A stretch of DNA of 64,000 nt from Chrysoperla carnea (GCF_905475395.1 NC_058342.1:19006640-19070639), one strand, 5' to 3'. Positions 14,501 through 26,345 are shown, numbered from the stretch's first letter. Translations and numbers: made by a program. The notes: generated by a model from the sequence alone, not told the origin.

Positions 14501-15337
14501 AAAATTTTATTCTAATTTTTCGTCTACATTCATGAAGTTATAACAAAATTCATGATGAAAACTGAAAATAAGGTAGAAATAATTTCAACCACAAGTCTAA
14601 ACTTGCCTTGACGCACGTACTACCTTAAGATAAATTTGTAATTATGTAATTATCATCACTTGAATTCTAATCCAACAATGCTATTTTAAATATTGAAACT
14701 TACTACGATGCTTTGTAATAAATATTTTCAAAATTGAAATTAATCAAGTTAGTTTTGTATCACACTATTTACAATGAGTGTAAGTAGAAAAAGATAACCT
14801 TACAGCACTGTAATACCACTATCCTTTTCTAATCACACTGAGACAAAAATAAAACATTTAGGGTGAGTAAAACAAATTTCGGTGTAATGTGCTAAAACTT
14901 TCACCCACTTCGCCACATTTGCACAAACATTGATCAAAATTTAAATCACTTTTATTAAAAATTTTTTTTTAAATATCTGCAATAAACAATTGCCCAGAAA
15001 TTCGAATAACCCAATATTTCACGGTAGCCAACTTAAAAATCAACACACTAATCGATTTCTTTTAAATATATTATTCACTACAGCCGGCATGGCACTAAAA
15101 ATAACCCGCCAAAAAATCCCTTAATAAATAACTACTTTTAACTTTTATTTTCTTCCCTAATTTTTGAACAAACCTGGATCATATAATATTGATATTCGAT
15201 CCCCACGAAAATTATCATTGGTATTTTGTATAATCTTATAATTTTCCGATAGTGGAAAATTAATTTTATGTGATCGACATTGCATTGTTGGAGCATTCCA
15301 ATATGCATAAAATTTTGTTTCGACAATTTTACCAATA
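5358..15337 (-). CDS. Hyaluronidase gene (multi-exon, first exon not certain)
   Basis: Model: join of 15174-15337, 10436-10582, 10228-10367, 7511-7683, 7249-7453 and 5358-5522, read on the minus strand. Every junction has GT/AG and the codon phases agree, giving about 330 residues; insect hyaluronidases are usually 350-400 with the signal peptide. The family (glycoside hydrolase 56) cuts the beta-1,4 bonds of hyaluronan and is normally secreted; in arthropods it occurs in venom or saliva and also in non-venomous species. Visible in order: KFYAYWNAPTMQC at the N-terminus, RNGGIPQNGNLSEHL, the active-site stretch IIDFESWRP with the proton-donor Glu of D-F-E, WGYYAYPYC, WLFESSDTFYPS, and VIFWGSSNDVNTKAKC near the end. 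The four cysteines expected for two disulfides are all present (TMQC with KAKC; PYC with LEENC). There is no C-terminal EGF-like domain. Introns carry family A, family B and fold-back elements. The signal peptide is missing from the model, so at least one 5' exon lies further upstream or is the weak one at 15863-15927. Confidence 0.88.
5626..5815 (-). mobile_element. 3' end of a LINE with a CTAACC tail
   Basis: The same 3' end as the better copy at 51998-52384, here on the minus strand (TGACGTCAAA, then CCAAATGGTTCATAG, then gtctaagtgtgtc). It ends in about five CTAAC units, seen on the plus strand as TTAGG repeats at 5626-5651. It lies in the last intron of the hyaluronidase gene. Confidence 0.7.
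5816..6339. other. Intron sequence with a small inverted repeat
   Basis: A short palindrome around 6000-6110 (ttaacagtttaatg and its complement). Nothing else supported. Confidence 0.4.
6340..7125. mobile_element. Large fold-back element in a hyaluronidase intron
   Basis: Arms of roughly 330-400 bp (6340-6715 and 6830-7120) are inverted copies at moderate identity, with shared blocks such as acagctgtatct, ttccgtaaaaagtggcaag and gcgaatatcttg in opposite senses. A truncated copy of one arm is at 63925-64000. Confidence 0.7.
7249..7453 (-). CDS. Hyaluronidase exon (WLFESSDTFYPS to PYFWYKYQD)
   Basis: Bounded by the acceptor TTTTCAG at 7454 and the donor GTATGT at 7243-7248; 205 nt, entering with one nucleotide of a split codon and leaving in phase 0. 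It encodes WLFESSDTFYPSLYF, an internal helical stretch (RGRITEAQRIADNI) and IIPYFWYKYQDTGAFLTQ, all typical of the second half of the GH56 barrel. Confidence 0.9.
7511..7683 (-). CDS. Hyaluronidase exon (WGYYAYPYC)
   Basis: Acceptor TTTTTAG at 7684-7690, donor GTAAGA at 7505-7510; 173 nt. It encodes AQFQFERSARAFMDSTINLA, then MRPKASWGYYAYPYCFN and LEENCPNPVPKENDK. The two cysteines 11 residues apart match the internal disulfide of the family. Confidence 0.9.
7684..8465. other. Intron of the hyaluronidase gene, nothing supported
   Basis: A+T-rich with long A and T runs near 8345-8400. The 60-codon frame at 7807-7989 has no coding signs. Confidence 0.4.
8466..8890. mobile_element. Fold-back element, about 425 bp
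   Basis: Arms 8466-8650 and 8690-8890 are inverted copies: gcgagttataatg, gccgatatctcgaaaactg and tctagcttaaaa recur in opposite sense. The loop is A/T-rich. Confidence 0.7.
8969..10022. mobile_element. Family A: one copy inserted into another
   Basis: A minus-sense copy (8969-9165 and 9669-9975) is interrupted by a plus-sense copy at about 9166-9668. The plus-sense copy holds a CCGT tract at 9279-9338 that reads in frame by chance. At the right edge a 56-bp piece is duplicated (9920-9975 and 9976-10022). No transposase is visible in any copy. Confidence 0.75.
10228..10367 (-). CDS. Hyaluronidase active-site exon
   Basis: Acceptor TTTTTTTAG at 10368, donor GTATGT at 10222-10227; 140 nt. It encodes GLAIIDFESWRPIYRQNFG and then DISFEAERRRHPFWAND. 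The D-F-E triad with its catalytic Glu and the following WRP are the family signature, so the enzyme looks active. Confidence 0.9.
10436..10582 (-). CDS. Hyaluronidase exon (FFPALLKNG to EEYNG)
   Basis: The acceptor TTTTTTTAG ends at 10583 and the donor is GTTGC at 10431-10435; 147 nt. With the upstream exon it restores the family's DPG-x-FPALL sequence, then YYRNGGIPQNGNLSEHL with an N-L-S sequon for N-glycosylation. A nearer AG at 10571 would lose four conserved residues in the same phase, so I chose the distal AG. The donor is weak after GT. Confidence 0.85.
10935..11254 (-). mobile_element. Family B copy, partial
   Basis: The minus strand starts TTAAGGATGTATAAGCACGG at 11254 and carries the family's core of paired TTTTCGATAT motifs. 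In the hyaluronidase intron. Confidence 0.7.
11255..12090. other. Intron of the hyaluronidase gene
   Basis: It includes a stretch at about 11460-11900 with the repeated phrases atgatcc and gggatcattttac, which looks like part of a mobile element but has no ends I could define. Confidence 0.35.
12091..12952 (-). mobile_element. pogo-like element with broken CENP-B-type transposase
   Basis: Ends are imperfect inverted repeats of the type ACAGTGGAACCTGG...AAGTGAGAC, flanked by TA. On the minus strand at about 12620-12300 is the start of a transposase: SIREKLKLISVYESGKTRNE, then PKSNLCRIIQNK (a helix-turn-helix of the CENP-B/pogo kind) and LTWIKQL. At least two stop codons interrupt it and the catalytic domain is absent, so it is non-autonomous. 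Confidence 0.8.
13362..13915 (+). mobile_element. Family A copy, diverged
   Basis: Blocks in order: caagtttgtaacg, gatgctacaaacaaaatttt, cacgataactcaaaaacg, gtaaaccgttggagatagaa, and the tail caacaattaactca. The 145-codon frame on the other strand is a by-product. Confidence 0.65.
14031..14628 (+). mobile_element. Family B copy, near full length
   Basis: It starts TTAAGGATGTACGAGC and ends CGTACTACCTTAA. A second TTAAGGATGTATGAGCAAGG lies inside at about 14332, so the element looks like two related units joined. The core holds TTTTTCGATATC and its complement. Confidence 0.75.
15174..15337 (-). CDS. Hyaluronidase N-terminal catalytic-domain exon
   Basis: Acceptor TTTTTTTAG at 15338, donor GTTTGT after CCAG at 15174; 164 nt. 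It encodes GKIVETKFYAYWNAPTMQC, then NYKIIQNTNDNFRGDRIS and ILYDPG, the usual start of the mature enzyme. The frame is open a little further past the donor, but the splice restores the conserved FPALL sequence in the next exon. Confidence 0.88.
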
Positions 15338-15862
15338 CTAAAAAAATAAAAAAACAAAAAAAAATTATTAATATATTAAATTAATGAAAAGTTTTTAAGA
15401 AAAAATTTGATCGTGCGTTTTTTCTATAGTAAAACAATCCCAAAATATTATTTGAAAGATCTCTACTCACATTTCGAAAAAAGGCGCGAAATTTCGTTAT
15501 ATTATTTGATTTTTGAATTTATTACATACCATAGAATATGTGAATAAAAACTGAAAATTAAAATATAAATAAAATAATAATTCAAAAGTGACATGTTTTA
15601 TTTTAATGAATTAATTTTGTTTTTAAAAAATTTAATTTAATTAACTCAGAACAATCAGTCGACCGAGACTAAATAAAAAAAATAAATTTGTCAACATATA
15701 TATACATATAACTACAAATTGTATAATTTACACAGAACAGTTTCACTGGTTGTCATAAAATATAACTAAAATTCCGCTTTCCATTTAATATATTTATGTT
15801 TATATGCTTTAATTTTATTTATTTATTTTTTTCTAAACAGAATTTAAAAAAAAAAGACTCAC

Positions 15863-15927
15863 CTCGTGTAATTAATATCAATATACAGAATGTCTCCGAA
15901 CAACAATTCCCAATTTTCAGGAATCAT
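15863..15927 (-). CDS. Possible 5' exon of the hyaluronidase gene
   Basis: ATG at 15925-15927, 21 codons, then a near-perfect donor (GAG then GTGAGT). The phase fits the next exon exactly. It encodes MIPENWELLFGDILYIDINY, which is not a signal peptide, so it may be an internal exon whose ATG is incidental, or chance. Supported only by donor and phase. Confidence 0.3.
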
Positions 15928-16197
15928 AGATTGTGACTTAGTTTTTAACAATATTTAGTATTCAGCTAGTCAAAAATTTCGAGCAATCTGAAGGGTGTAT
16001 TTCTGAAGAGCATAGCATAAATCTTATGGGAAGAGCCTAGCACTAATCTTATGAGACCCACTCTGTCTGGGTCTTTACTCATGCTGGGAGATTTGGTAGA
16101 TCTGAGCATCTTGATCAAAAGTGTCAATGGCATGATGATTCACTTGAAAACATTCCTGACTTGATGATGAAATGTTAACAATTTTTTTTTTTTTTGA

Positions 16198-16950
16198 TAT
16201 AAAGTGGAACTTGGCTAAGTGGAACCTGGATAAGTGAGAAATTTCCATAACTGGAACTCATGCTGAGGTCCTAATACTTTGGTAGGTACTGAATTACCTC
16301 TGTTAGTGAGACGAAGCAAACCTGTATATCTGGGATTCGTTCTTTCGATTTTATCGTCATAGTGACCTCTATAACTGAGACAGCGAGTGAACCTCTGTAA
16401 TTGAGAACTGAGATATCATCGTTTTGTTTGTTTACTTACTTATTCTTATTCTACCCGCAAATTTCGCTAATTTTGAGTCTAAATTACCTTCAGTTTTAGT
16501 TTTGCTTTACTATCATACAGATGTTTATTTGAAAAATGCCGAAACGACGGCTCAAATCGTTATCAGTAAAAAATCTACTCTTTGTAAAATAATTCAGAAT
16601 AAAGAAAAAATTCAATCACAATGCTAACATGGGTTAAGCAACTTCGTAACAAAAACGTTTCGGTAAGTTGAATGATAATAAAAAAAAAAGACACAAGATT
16701 TTGCGCGAAGGCTCGGTATTCATAATTTTTGTAGCCCAATGATATATTGATAAAACGTTATTTTATTTAATAATTTCACCTCTATAACTGAAATTACCTG
16801 TTTCCTGACCTCTATTAATGGAACCCTCTGTAAATGAGACAGATTTTTATTTATACCTGAATATCTGAGACACTGAGTTAGTGGAATACCTCTATAAGTG
16901 AAACTAATTTGCAGGTCTCTTGATGTCTCACTTAATCAGAATCCACTGTA
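16198..16950 (+). mobile_element. pogo-like element, internally deleted
   Basis: The same ends as the element at 12091-12952 but reversed. The transposase is reduced: an ATG with MPKRRLKSLS joins directly to STLCKIIQNKEKIQSQ, losing the first helix-turn-helix segment, then LTWVKQLRNKNV-like sequence and a stop. Confidence 0.75.
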
Positions 16951-19264
16951 CTTTTAAGATGTAACCTCATGATGACGCTTGAATCTGGCTTTGAGCGTCA
17001 AATTAAGGTCCACCTAGCTCAAGCGCAGTGTCTTCATCAAATTATAAAAATGAGCGACAAAAAAGTTTATTAAAATCGAAAGTCGATATCTCCTTCATTT
17101 TTAATGAAACACATGGTAATGGTAAATAAACAACTATACCCATAATGACTGATAAATATGATAATTAATCAATTGTGGGTTTATCAGTGCCAAAAATGCA
17201 ATATTTTAAATTGTTATACCTATTCAAGAGTTGAATATAAATTTGTCAGTACTATCAAATTCAATACTGAGAATAAAAAGCTAAATTTAGCTTTTTTAGT
17301 TTTTTTTTTCAGATGGCAGCAGGGCCTAAATGAACACATGACTTAATTTGACGCTCAAACTCAGCGTCAAGCATGAAAATACACCTTTGCGCATAGATTA
17401 GAGAAGATCGCATAGAGAATGCTCATAACAGAAACGTTTGATTATCGTACCCATTGAGAGAAGATCTACAAAATGAGCAATATGAGCAAATATGACCTCG
17501 ATCAAAATGTGAGCGGGACACTTGAGATTTTTACCAGTGCATTTCATTGACTAAGGACTAAATTGTGCCATTTTTATTCCCCGACGCAAAAAGAGTAAAA
17601 GTTCAACGTGTGTATCTGTGCATCAATGTGTCTGTGTGTGTCTTCGTAACTTCTAACCGGATGAACCGATTTTAAATTAATTTTGTAAGTACATGCATGT
17701 CTGCGGTATCGTAGCTCTTAAGCGGATGAACCGATTTTGATTGATTAATAATTTTTAAAGGTAACTTGATCAAGAGTATCCTTAACTTGATGGAAAGTTT
17801 TCTGTATCAAGAAAGTCTTTTCAATTTGAAAATATTTCTAGGCATTAACCGTATTTTTCGTCATTTTAAGGCAAGGCTCATCTCTACAATCCCTCCAAAT
17901 TGGGATAGACTAACTTTTAAAATCGAAACAAAATGTTTTTTGCAATTTTTGAGGTTTTATGCACCACCAGAGCTCATGCTTACTGGCTTGTATTAGTTAA
18001 AATATAAAAAAAATATCATACACGATCATTTGTTAAAGCTGGAGGAGCTAAATTAAAATATCAAGGATAATTTGTTTGCAAAATTTCATTTTAATCGGAA
18101 ACTGAGAAGTGGGTCAAATTTAACTTTGGGTCAAATTTAGATTTTATTACAGCCACTGAAATAGACGAAAATAAATAAAAGCTTGTAATTATATAAATTA
18201 TAGCTACAAGGATTTCCTGTTTTGACGTAGGTTTTGAAAATTTTGTCGATTGACTTGATATGAGTGTAGCTAAAATATTTACTAAGATATAGAATGTTAA
18301 TTTTGCGGCATATTAGTAATACGAAATAAATTTTTCGTAGCAAAAGGAATGTAAGGAGGCGTCGAAATAAGCGGTGCGTATTAATGCAATAATTAAAACT
18401 TTAATCGGATGTATTCAAAATTTACGATTTATCAGATACTCCCTTATGGCATGAGGCCATTAGTATCTACTGAAACAATCTTGAGAAGTTGGATTTCCTA
18501 TCTGGGGTTTAATTCAATAATAAAAAGATACAATAGTGTCGCTATGAAGTATAATATTATGAACGAGTTCTGAGTTGATGGTATTTAGTAATTTTATTGT
18601 CGCAATATTACAAAGCATAAAATCGATTTACGAAGAGTAAAAAACAGAAGGGCTAATATAAATTTTTATGACTAGGTCCGTACAGTAGGGTGCGTAACCA
18701 AAAAAAAAAAAAAACAAGCACGTCTATGGCCTCATTTAACTTTTTTTTTTTATAAAAAATGGCACGTTGTTGATTCATAAAGATTCGCCAGCACTTCCTT
18801 AAGAAGTATTTATAGTGTATATTTGTACTCAATGACTTGAATTTCAAAAAACAGACAATTTAAGTCGAAGTTAATAAAACATGTATGTATGTATAATTAA
18901 GTATTTTTTGGAATTCCCCAAACTTATAAGGGCCATAGGCGTCCGCAGGATCAAATTATTCGGGGACACCAATAGTAGAAAAAATGGATAGTTAAGTGAA
19001 AAACAAGTTGTAGTTAAATAAACACGTTTTAAATTTTAAGTATTTATCTATGGATATCAAACAAAAAAAGTTTAACGACAACAATAAAAAAAAAGCCGTT
19101 TTTTTAAAATTATAATAAAAATAACAATAATAAAACTTTTTTTTAAAAATCTGCCATCCTTAAAAATCATAATAATTAATAAAAATATAAAAACATCAAC
19201 CTCTTCTTAAAATTGTAACAAAAATTATAAAAAAAACAGTATTTTCTTTAAAAATCTGTCTATC
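16951..19264. other. Intergenic with a weak repeat at 17580-17780
   Basis: 17580-17780 has a twice-repeated phrase with cggatgaaccgatttt, shared with 21590-21730, a pattern common in insect repeats. No gene seen. Confidence 0.4.
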
Positions 19265-19495
19265 TTAATGTATACCAATTCTTGTAACACGCACAGCAAA
19301 TCTTTCGACCAACATATCGAGTCCAACATCTTACATCATCACAGTTGTCTTTTGTTTTTCAATGGCCATCAAAGCCAATCCTGTTAGCCTATTATATACC
19401 ATTTTACTCCTTAGATAGATTTTCAGACGTCTGAGTGAGGAAAATGACCTTTCAGCCGTTGCTGTGGTAATTGGCCAGAAAAGACTAATCTCAAA
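19265..19495 (-). mobile_element. hAT transposase C-terminal remnant
   Basis: The minus strand reads TTATAERSFSSLRRLKIYLR then VYNRLTGLALMAIEKQ, the dimerisation region of hAT transposases, followed by stops. Nothing of the catalytic part is visible. Confidence 0.65.
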
Positions 19496-19629
19496 AAAAT
19501 GTAGTACCTATGCATTGAAGAGTTTTACTTAAATCATATTTAAAAAATTGACCAGCAGCTTGCAAAGTGATGGTTTTCGATAATATCTTGAGAGTTCCTA
19601 AAGTTAGTAATTGCAAAGGCTCTATATTT

Positions 19630-20245
19630 TTATACCATGTATATATGAAATATACATAGTATATTAAATTTCGTCCCAAGTTTGTAACGCTTAAAAATAT
19701 TGATGCTACGAACAAAATTTTCCGTCCGTCCGTCCGTCCGTCTGTGGACACGATAACTCAAAAACGAAAAAAGATATCGATCTGAAATTTTTACAGCGTA
19801 CTCAGGACGTAAAAAGTCAGGTCAAGTTCGTAAATCAGCATCATAGGTCAATTGGGTCTTGGGTCCGTAGGAACCATCTTCTAAACCGTTAGAGATAGAA
19901 CAAAAGTTTAAATGTAAAAAATGTTGCTTAAAAAAAATAAAAAACTTTTGTTTGTAACATTTTTTTGTAAACATCACTGTTTACCCACGAGGGCGTTAAT
20001 TAGGTGCAAATTTTATAGTATGTATTAATATAGGAATATCAAAGTGAATATCTTTTGTTATTTACGTGACGTCAAAAAAACAAACGATTGCGCATCAATA
20101 CTTGCGCATTATATGAGAATATCAGTTAAATATGTCAGATATGTATGTATGTGAAATGTGACAGAGTTATCAACACTGTATATTCATGGTATTTCAACAA
20201 TTAACTCAGTCAATTGTTTGTTTTCACTTGTTTTGTATCCATTTA
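19630..20245 (+). mobile_element. Family A copy, near complete
   Basis: From tataccatgtatatatgaaa to the tail caattaactcagtcaattg. Short CCGTCCGT tract at 19721-19743. Confidence 0.8.
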
Positions 20246-20952
20246 ATTTGTAGAAAGAACATGATTCATTTGAATGTGTATGCTATTTGTTTTTGTGGTG
20301 TTAGATATTTTAAGACGTTTTTTATGATGTTAACGAATATTTAAAATTTCACATTATGCAGTAAATAAGTTATTTCCGAATTGTACAAATTTACGGGAAA
20401 CCCAAATAAATACAATATACATCATTGATAAATCATAGACAATGTTGAAAATTGTCTGAAAAAGCGTAAAGGAAAAATAAGTTCAAATTTTCTACAAATA
20501 TGTGTGAAAAACTTTAATTTTCTACTAGTTTCCTGGTAAAAGAGAGAAAACCGTTTGGAAAACAAAAAATTTTGTTTCTCGAATCTTTTTAGTATTTATC
20601 GTTTCACAACTTAAAGACAATTTTTTTGCTACAATGATGCGCCTGATGTTCGTATACCTACATCAAACCTTCCAACACTGGTACAAGGTTGCAAACACCT
20701 TTGATTTATCAAAAAATAAAATTGAGTTGTTGAATAAAATTTTTTTTTACAAAATGAAAAGATCGCATATGTTTTTATGACAAAATTTTTACGCACATAA
20801 TTTTTATGACAAAACTGTTTTTATTATTTATTTTTTTGTAATTTTTTGACAGTTTGACATTTGAAAAATTTTAAAAACAATTAACTATTTAAAATAAAGT
20901 TAAAACATTATTAAATTTTTGAAAACAAAAAAAATCCGCTGTGCGCCACTAA

Positions 20953-21292
20953 TTAAGGATGTATGAGCACGGTAGTGGGGAAACAAATTAAAAATAATAT
21001 AAACATTTTCAATTTTGATGGTAAATTATGTTATAACTTGACAATATAAGACGAAAAGTAAGAATACAATTTTTCGATATCTGGAGTAGCTATTTTGAAA
21101 AATAGCTACTCCAGATATTTTCGGTATTTCGAAAACCAAGGCAGACATAGAAAATTTTTATTCTTATTTTTCTTCTACATTAATGAAGTTAATGTTAACA
21201 AAAGTTAACAAAATTCATCATCAAAGTTGAAAATAAGGTACAAATAATTTCAACCCTAACTCTAAAATTGCCTTGGCGCTCGTACATATTTA
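20953..21292 (+). mobile_element. Family B copy, 3' half
   Basis: Starts TTAAGGATGTATGAGCACGG and ends GCCTTGGCGCTCGTACAT. The core has a 30-bp inner palindrome (gtagctattttgaaaaatag). Confidence 0.75.
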
Positions 21293-24200
21293 AATATTTT
21301 ATTATTTTCTATTTTTATCCTAAATTGTTTCATAATATGGAAATCAGGAAAATCGAAACGTCTAAATGTCCAAGGAATGTTTCAAACGCCATGTTAATTT
21401 TTTATTATCGATAGTTCAAAATTTCACCAAAAGTTTCCTAGAATAGCTCTATTTGGATGACATGTTTTACTAATGTTGGATCGATTAATACTAATTTTTA
21501 CTTTCTATGAATATATACCGAGATATTTTCATTTTAGGAACACAAAATTTTTTGCTCAGTACATTTTTATTTTTAAACCCCCAACCAATAAAGAGGGGGG
21601 GGGGTATTATTAATAGTTTAACGAGTCTATGTGCCTGCTTGTGGCATCGTAGCTTCTAAGCCGCTGAGCCGATTTTAATTGGTTTTTGTTTATTTGAAAA
21701 TTTATTTTGATCGATAGTGTCCCTAGCTATGCTTCAAGAAAATCTGCTCAGACGTTTGAAGATCACCCTTTGTTTTCTAGTTCTTTCACGCGGAAAAGAG
21801 GTGATGATCAAACGGCTGAACAGATTTTCTGGAAGCATAAATAAGAACACTCTGGAACAAACTATTTTCAAGCAAAAAAAAAAAAAAAATTAAAATCGGT
21901 TCATGACACTAGTTTAGCTAACATAGAGATTTCCAGTCCTCCAACTTAATTTGAACAGGCTATGGGAACGTGAAAAAACCACGAAAATTAATGATTTTTC
22001 GACACAACATGTTGGGCTGGGAAGTTCAATATTCGTTTATTACGCCAAGAGCGCGAGTTCTTTAGTTCAGTGGTTCTCAAACTTTATTGTTTCATATTCC
22101 AATTGCTTATTTTTCCTATGTTAATTTGACATGCATTACATAGGGTAAGACAGATGGACAATTCAAAAAATTTGTGCTAAGTACTTATATTACTTCACTC
22201 AAAAATCAAAATAGGGATAAATTAACGATGTTAAAAAAAGAAGCCATTATTATTGCCAAGCTGTATTTTTAGAAAAAGAGAATAGGGTGATTTTGAATTT
22301 TTTTATATCGTGATCAGACCCAAAAAGTGAGTTTGAGTTCGTAAATTGACAACATTGTGTCTTGTAAACCACAAGAGGAATAACAAAAGTTTAAATGTAA
22401 AACTGATTCTTATAAAAAAGTAGACAACTTTTGTCTGAAATATTTTTTCGTAAATGACTTTGTTTTCCCGAGAGAGTCTAAAATTTAGTTCTGTTTTTCT
22501 ATATGATTATCATATATTAATAGATTTCATTACTTAAACTAAGATTACTTTTTTTCATAAAATATATAATTTTTGAATGCAAAATAATAGACCTTTTTCA
22601 CATTTTTTTTTCTTTTTTTTTTTTTTTTTTAATGAAAGTAAATGTCTTGATAAATGGGCTAATTTTTTTCTCCGATTTTTTTGGAGCCATATGACCGAGA
22701 AAACAGACAATGAAAATCATTAAAATTCAAATTGGCGAAAACGATCCGGAAACACACGATGTTACACGAAGGTTGGTTTGACGTCATTTAAACTTGATAA
22801 TAATGATATATTAATACGGCTGTTGACACCATTTTATTGTCATTGCTTGTCGACTTGACGTCACAGATCACGTGTACGGTGGAGCCAAAAAAAATCGTTT
22901 TAAATTATTTCAAATATTGTGAATTTTTTACAATTTTTTTCATTATGTTTTTATTGTTAAAAATGCGTAATTTTTGAGTTACAGGCTCTACTCGACCTAT
23001 ATTTTTATAAAAAATTATCAAAAAGCATTTCTGTTTTTCATGAAAAAGGTCTATTTGTTCATATAAACTTTTCTACATACTTATTTCAAACCCCTTTGCC
23101 CTGTTACTTTCATGTTACTTTCGACCCGCTGACGTGGTCAAAAGTAACAACTTACCAATTTTTTTTAAGTCTATGTGATTCATCATAAAAAATATACAAT
23201 TATAAGGAAAATGAAGATACTAATGTAAAGAGCATGCACGGAATTTACATATGGATATAATAATTTCATTAAAATACTAAGACCTAACCAGCAACCAAGG
23301 TGAAAGTACAAAGTTTTACTTACGTACCCGGTCTCCCCTACCTAATCATAATCCTTGCAAACAAATTTTTTTATGTAATTAGATTATTTACAATAAATTT
23401 TCTTTTATGATTGATTCATTCTATTTATTTAAAAATTGTACATCGAAACTTCATTTTATAGGAAATTTAAATAATGGGCGGCATTTTCACTTTCCCCAGG
23501 GACCCTATTATGGGTACTGGGATCCAATCTGTAACAACTAACAATTCCTGCAATTTTAGCATAATTATTCTCATACATTCAGTAACTTATGTACTTACAT
23601 ATATTGTACATTCAACGATTTTACCGCAGGTAATAAGTATGCAACATATAATTTTAACAGCTTCCAACAATAATATTCATTATGTAAAAAAAAATGTATA
23701 GAAAAAGAAACTTCTTTGTTTTACATTTTGACAATAGCGGTTATCTAATAAATTAATTAAAAATGAGAATAAAATGAATTACTTACTTTCAATCCATACC
23801 TATACTTTTCAATTATTATTACCTCAAGGTTTTAATTGTACCTTATATTTCTGGTGTGAATTAACCTTTATTAAATAATATATATATAAACATAAACGCA
23901 TTAATTTGTTTTTCGATTTCAATGTTTTTTTATATAAGACTAGAGTGATACCCACCCGCTTCGCTGAGTTTAAAAGTAAATATTGCTCTCGCTTATCCCC
24001 TTTCTATAACACTCGAAATAATGGTAAGGATTGTTTTACACAGGTAAAATATATGAATGGTTTTCTATTTTTTAAAATGTATAATAGTCGTAATTATTCA
24101 TTGAGTAAATCAGAAAAGGCCCCCGTGAAATATTTTATATTGACTATTTTTACAGAAATCTGTAATTTATGGTGATGTCAAATGACTACTTTTACAGAAA

Positions 24201-24876
24201 TCTGTAATTTATGATAATGTCAAATTAAATTCAAATTTTTGAATTTTTTTTAAATTAATATATCTGTATAAATTATATCCCATGTGTTATTCTGGAGTAT
24301 AAGCTAGGTATATTGCTATACAATTTCATTAAAAACCATTGGCTAGTTTTAGCGTGAAAGCGTAACAAACAAACAAACATGCTTTCTTTCGCATTTATAA
24401 TATCTAGAGATTTTTTCATTAATTCTAACGAAGTATTCAATTTTTATACTATTTCGATGTATTTTATTTATTAGACGATGTAATATATATAGGTAAAGTT
24501 TAAAATGGTTCGTAATTATTCATAGTAAACTGTCGATTTAATAAATTCATTTTGTAATTGAACTTGATTTGATTTTAGCCATAATTAAGGATGTACAATG
24601 GGATATGTAATTATTAGCGAATTACCGAAGGAAATGGCGTTATTGATTTTGTACTGATGATGTAATTTTGACTGTTAGAGAGTTTACAGACACATAAACT
24701 TACACACATACACACATACATGCATACGTACATATTAGTGAAGGGACGAGTATTCGCATTTGCATTCGCAAAAATCGATACGAATCTTTTGCGAATGTTT
24801 TTGAAAATCATCATTTTTTTTGTATCATAAATTGCAAAATACCCCAAATTTCACTAATATATACTTTACTCATATT
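21293..24876. other. Intergenic; partial repeats only
   Basis: Holds a G-run (21595-21602), a cgatgaaccg-type repeat at 21590-21730, a hAT-like end phrase (cagtggttctcaaac, about 22067) without a partner, a family A piece at 22305-22500 and a CATA-rich microsatellite at 24675-24735. No gene seen. Confidence 0.4.
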
Positions 24877-25217
24877 TTTATACCATGTATATTTGAAATA
24901 TACATAGTATATTAAGTTTAGTCCCACAAGATGGGTCCTACGGATCCAAGACCCAATTGACCTATATTGCTCATTTACGAACTCGACCTCACTTTTTACG
25001 TTCTGAGTACGCTATCAAAATTTCATCTTGATATCTCTTTTCATTTTTGAGTTATCGTGTTGACAGACAGACGGGCAGTCAACCGGAAATGAACTAATTA
25101 GGTGATTCTATGAACACCTATACCAAATTTTTTTTCGTAGCATCAATATTTTTAAGCGTTACAAACTTGGGACTAAACTTAGTAAACTTTGATATATTTC
25201 ATGTATGCATGGTATAA
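24877..25217. mobile_element. Rearranged family A copy
   Basis: The left end (tataccatgtatatttgaaa to agtttagtccc) is in plus sense and is joined at about 24925 directly to the body in minus sense, so both termini are the same end inverted. Confidence 0.7.
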
Positions 25218-25869
25218 TAATTCTATAACGAGTTGTATACAGTTTTTACTATTTGTTAATATTTTTTTGAGTTGAAATCAAAAATTTGATAATAAATGTT
25301 ATAATTAAACAAAATGCAAAAGTGTAAAACGTATTATAATACTATTGTACACACCGTAAAAGTTAAATTAAAGTGTAAGTGTCCCCCACACGAGGTGACA
25401 CCAGCTATAATGGCATTAGAAAAAATAATTAATTTGCAAGAGTAATCTTTCTATTTATGGTCAACTTTAACAATATTATTTTAAAAGTACAATTATTAAA
25501 ACAAGTATAATCGGAAGCTTCCTTTAAAAAAATTTTTTTGTATATAATTTTGTGTTAATTAATTTTATATTTTAATAATTGATACATTTTTATTTGTTAT
25601 ATATTTATTATCAGTATACATGAAAATTATTATTATATTAGCAGATGTTTACAAGTATAAAACAAAAAAAAAGTACTAGTTACCTTGTACAAATTAGCAT
25701 ACTTCCAGTGGCGTCTCTTATGACCATGTATCAAATCTAATAAGTTACTGGTTGACATTGCTTCGCATAAAATTAGGTGAATTTTCCTTTTTTAATCAAT
25801 TTTCAGCACAAATTTCCATTATGTAAAGTTTTCCAGTTTTCATAACTAGAAAAAGATTTTGATATTACC

Positions 25870-26155
25870 ATAGATATATAAATATAGACCACGCTAGTAA
25901 CGGACGATCGTATAAGTGGGATTCCAAACTCGGTAAAAAGAGTACGATTCTCTGACAAACGTTTTGTCTCCTTTTTGTGCGTCACTTTCTGTTTGTACAC
26001 TTACAATTAGCACTTGTCCAAGGCTGTTAATGCGCAAACGCAACTAAAAAGAAACAAAACGTACGTCAGAGCAATGTACTCTTTTTATCGAGTCTGGACA
26101 GATCTCGCCCACTTCTTCAATCTATTCTTATATGCCTATGGCTATTATACTATTA
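25870..26155. mobile_element. Fold-back element
   Basis: Arms 25920-25990 and 26030-26100 share aacaaaacgt and aaagagtac blocks in opposite sense. Confidence 0.55.
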
Positions 26156-26345
26156 TAAGACTTTTAAATTACTTGCACTGAGTGTGACTACAAGTTCTGT
26201 ACACAATAACAGTTCCGTTTTGAAAACGGATTTAGGAAAAAATATATCGAAAAAATAGGTCCGGAAATAATATTTTGTAATAGTGTCCTAAATAGTGCAC
26301 TAAACGTTTAGAAAAAATGAACCTAACATTAATAAAAAAAGCATA

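Noticed and set aside
23474..23701. 75-codon plus frame starting MGGIFTFPRDP
   Set aside because: No homology recognised and no splice context; the first part is G+C-richer but the rest is random-looking.
25684..25758. Possible start exon: ATG, 25 codons (HGHKRRHWKYANLYK), then a GTAACT donor
   Set aside because: No partner exon in phase was found and no domain is recognised; kept only as a note.
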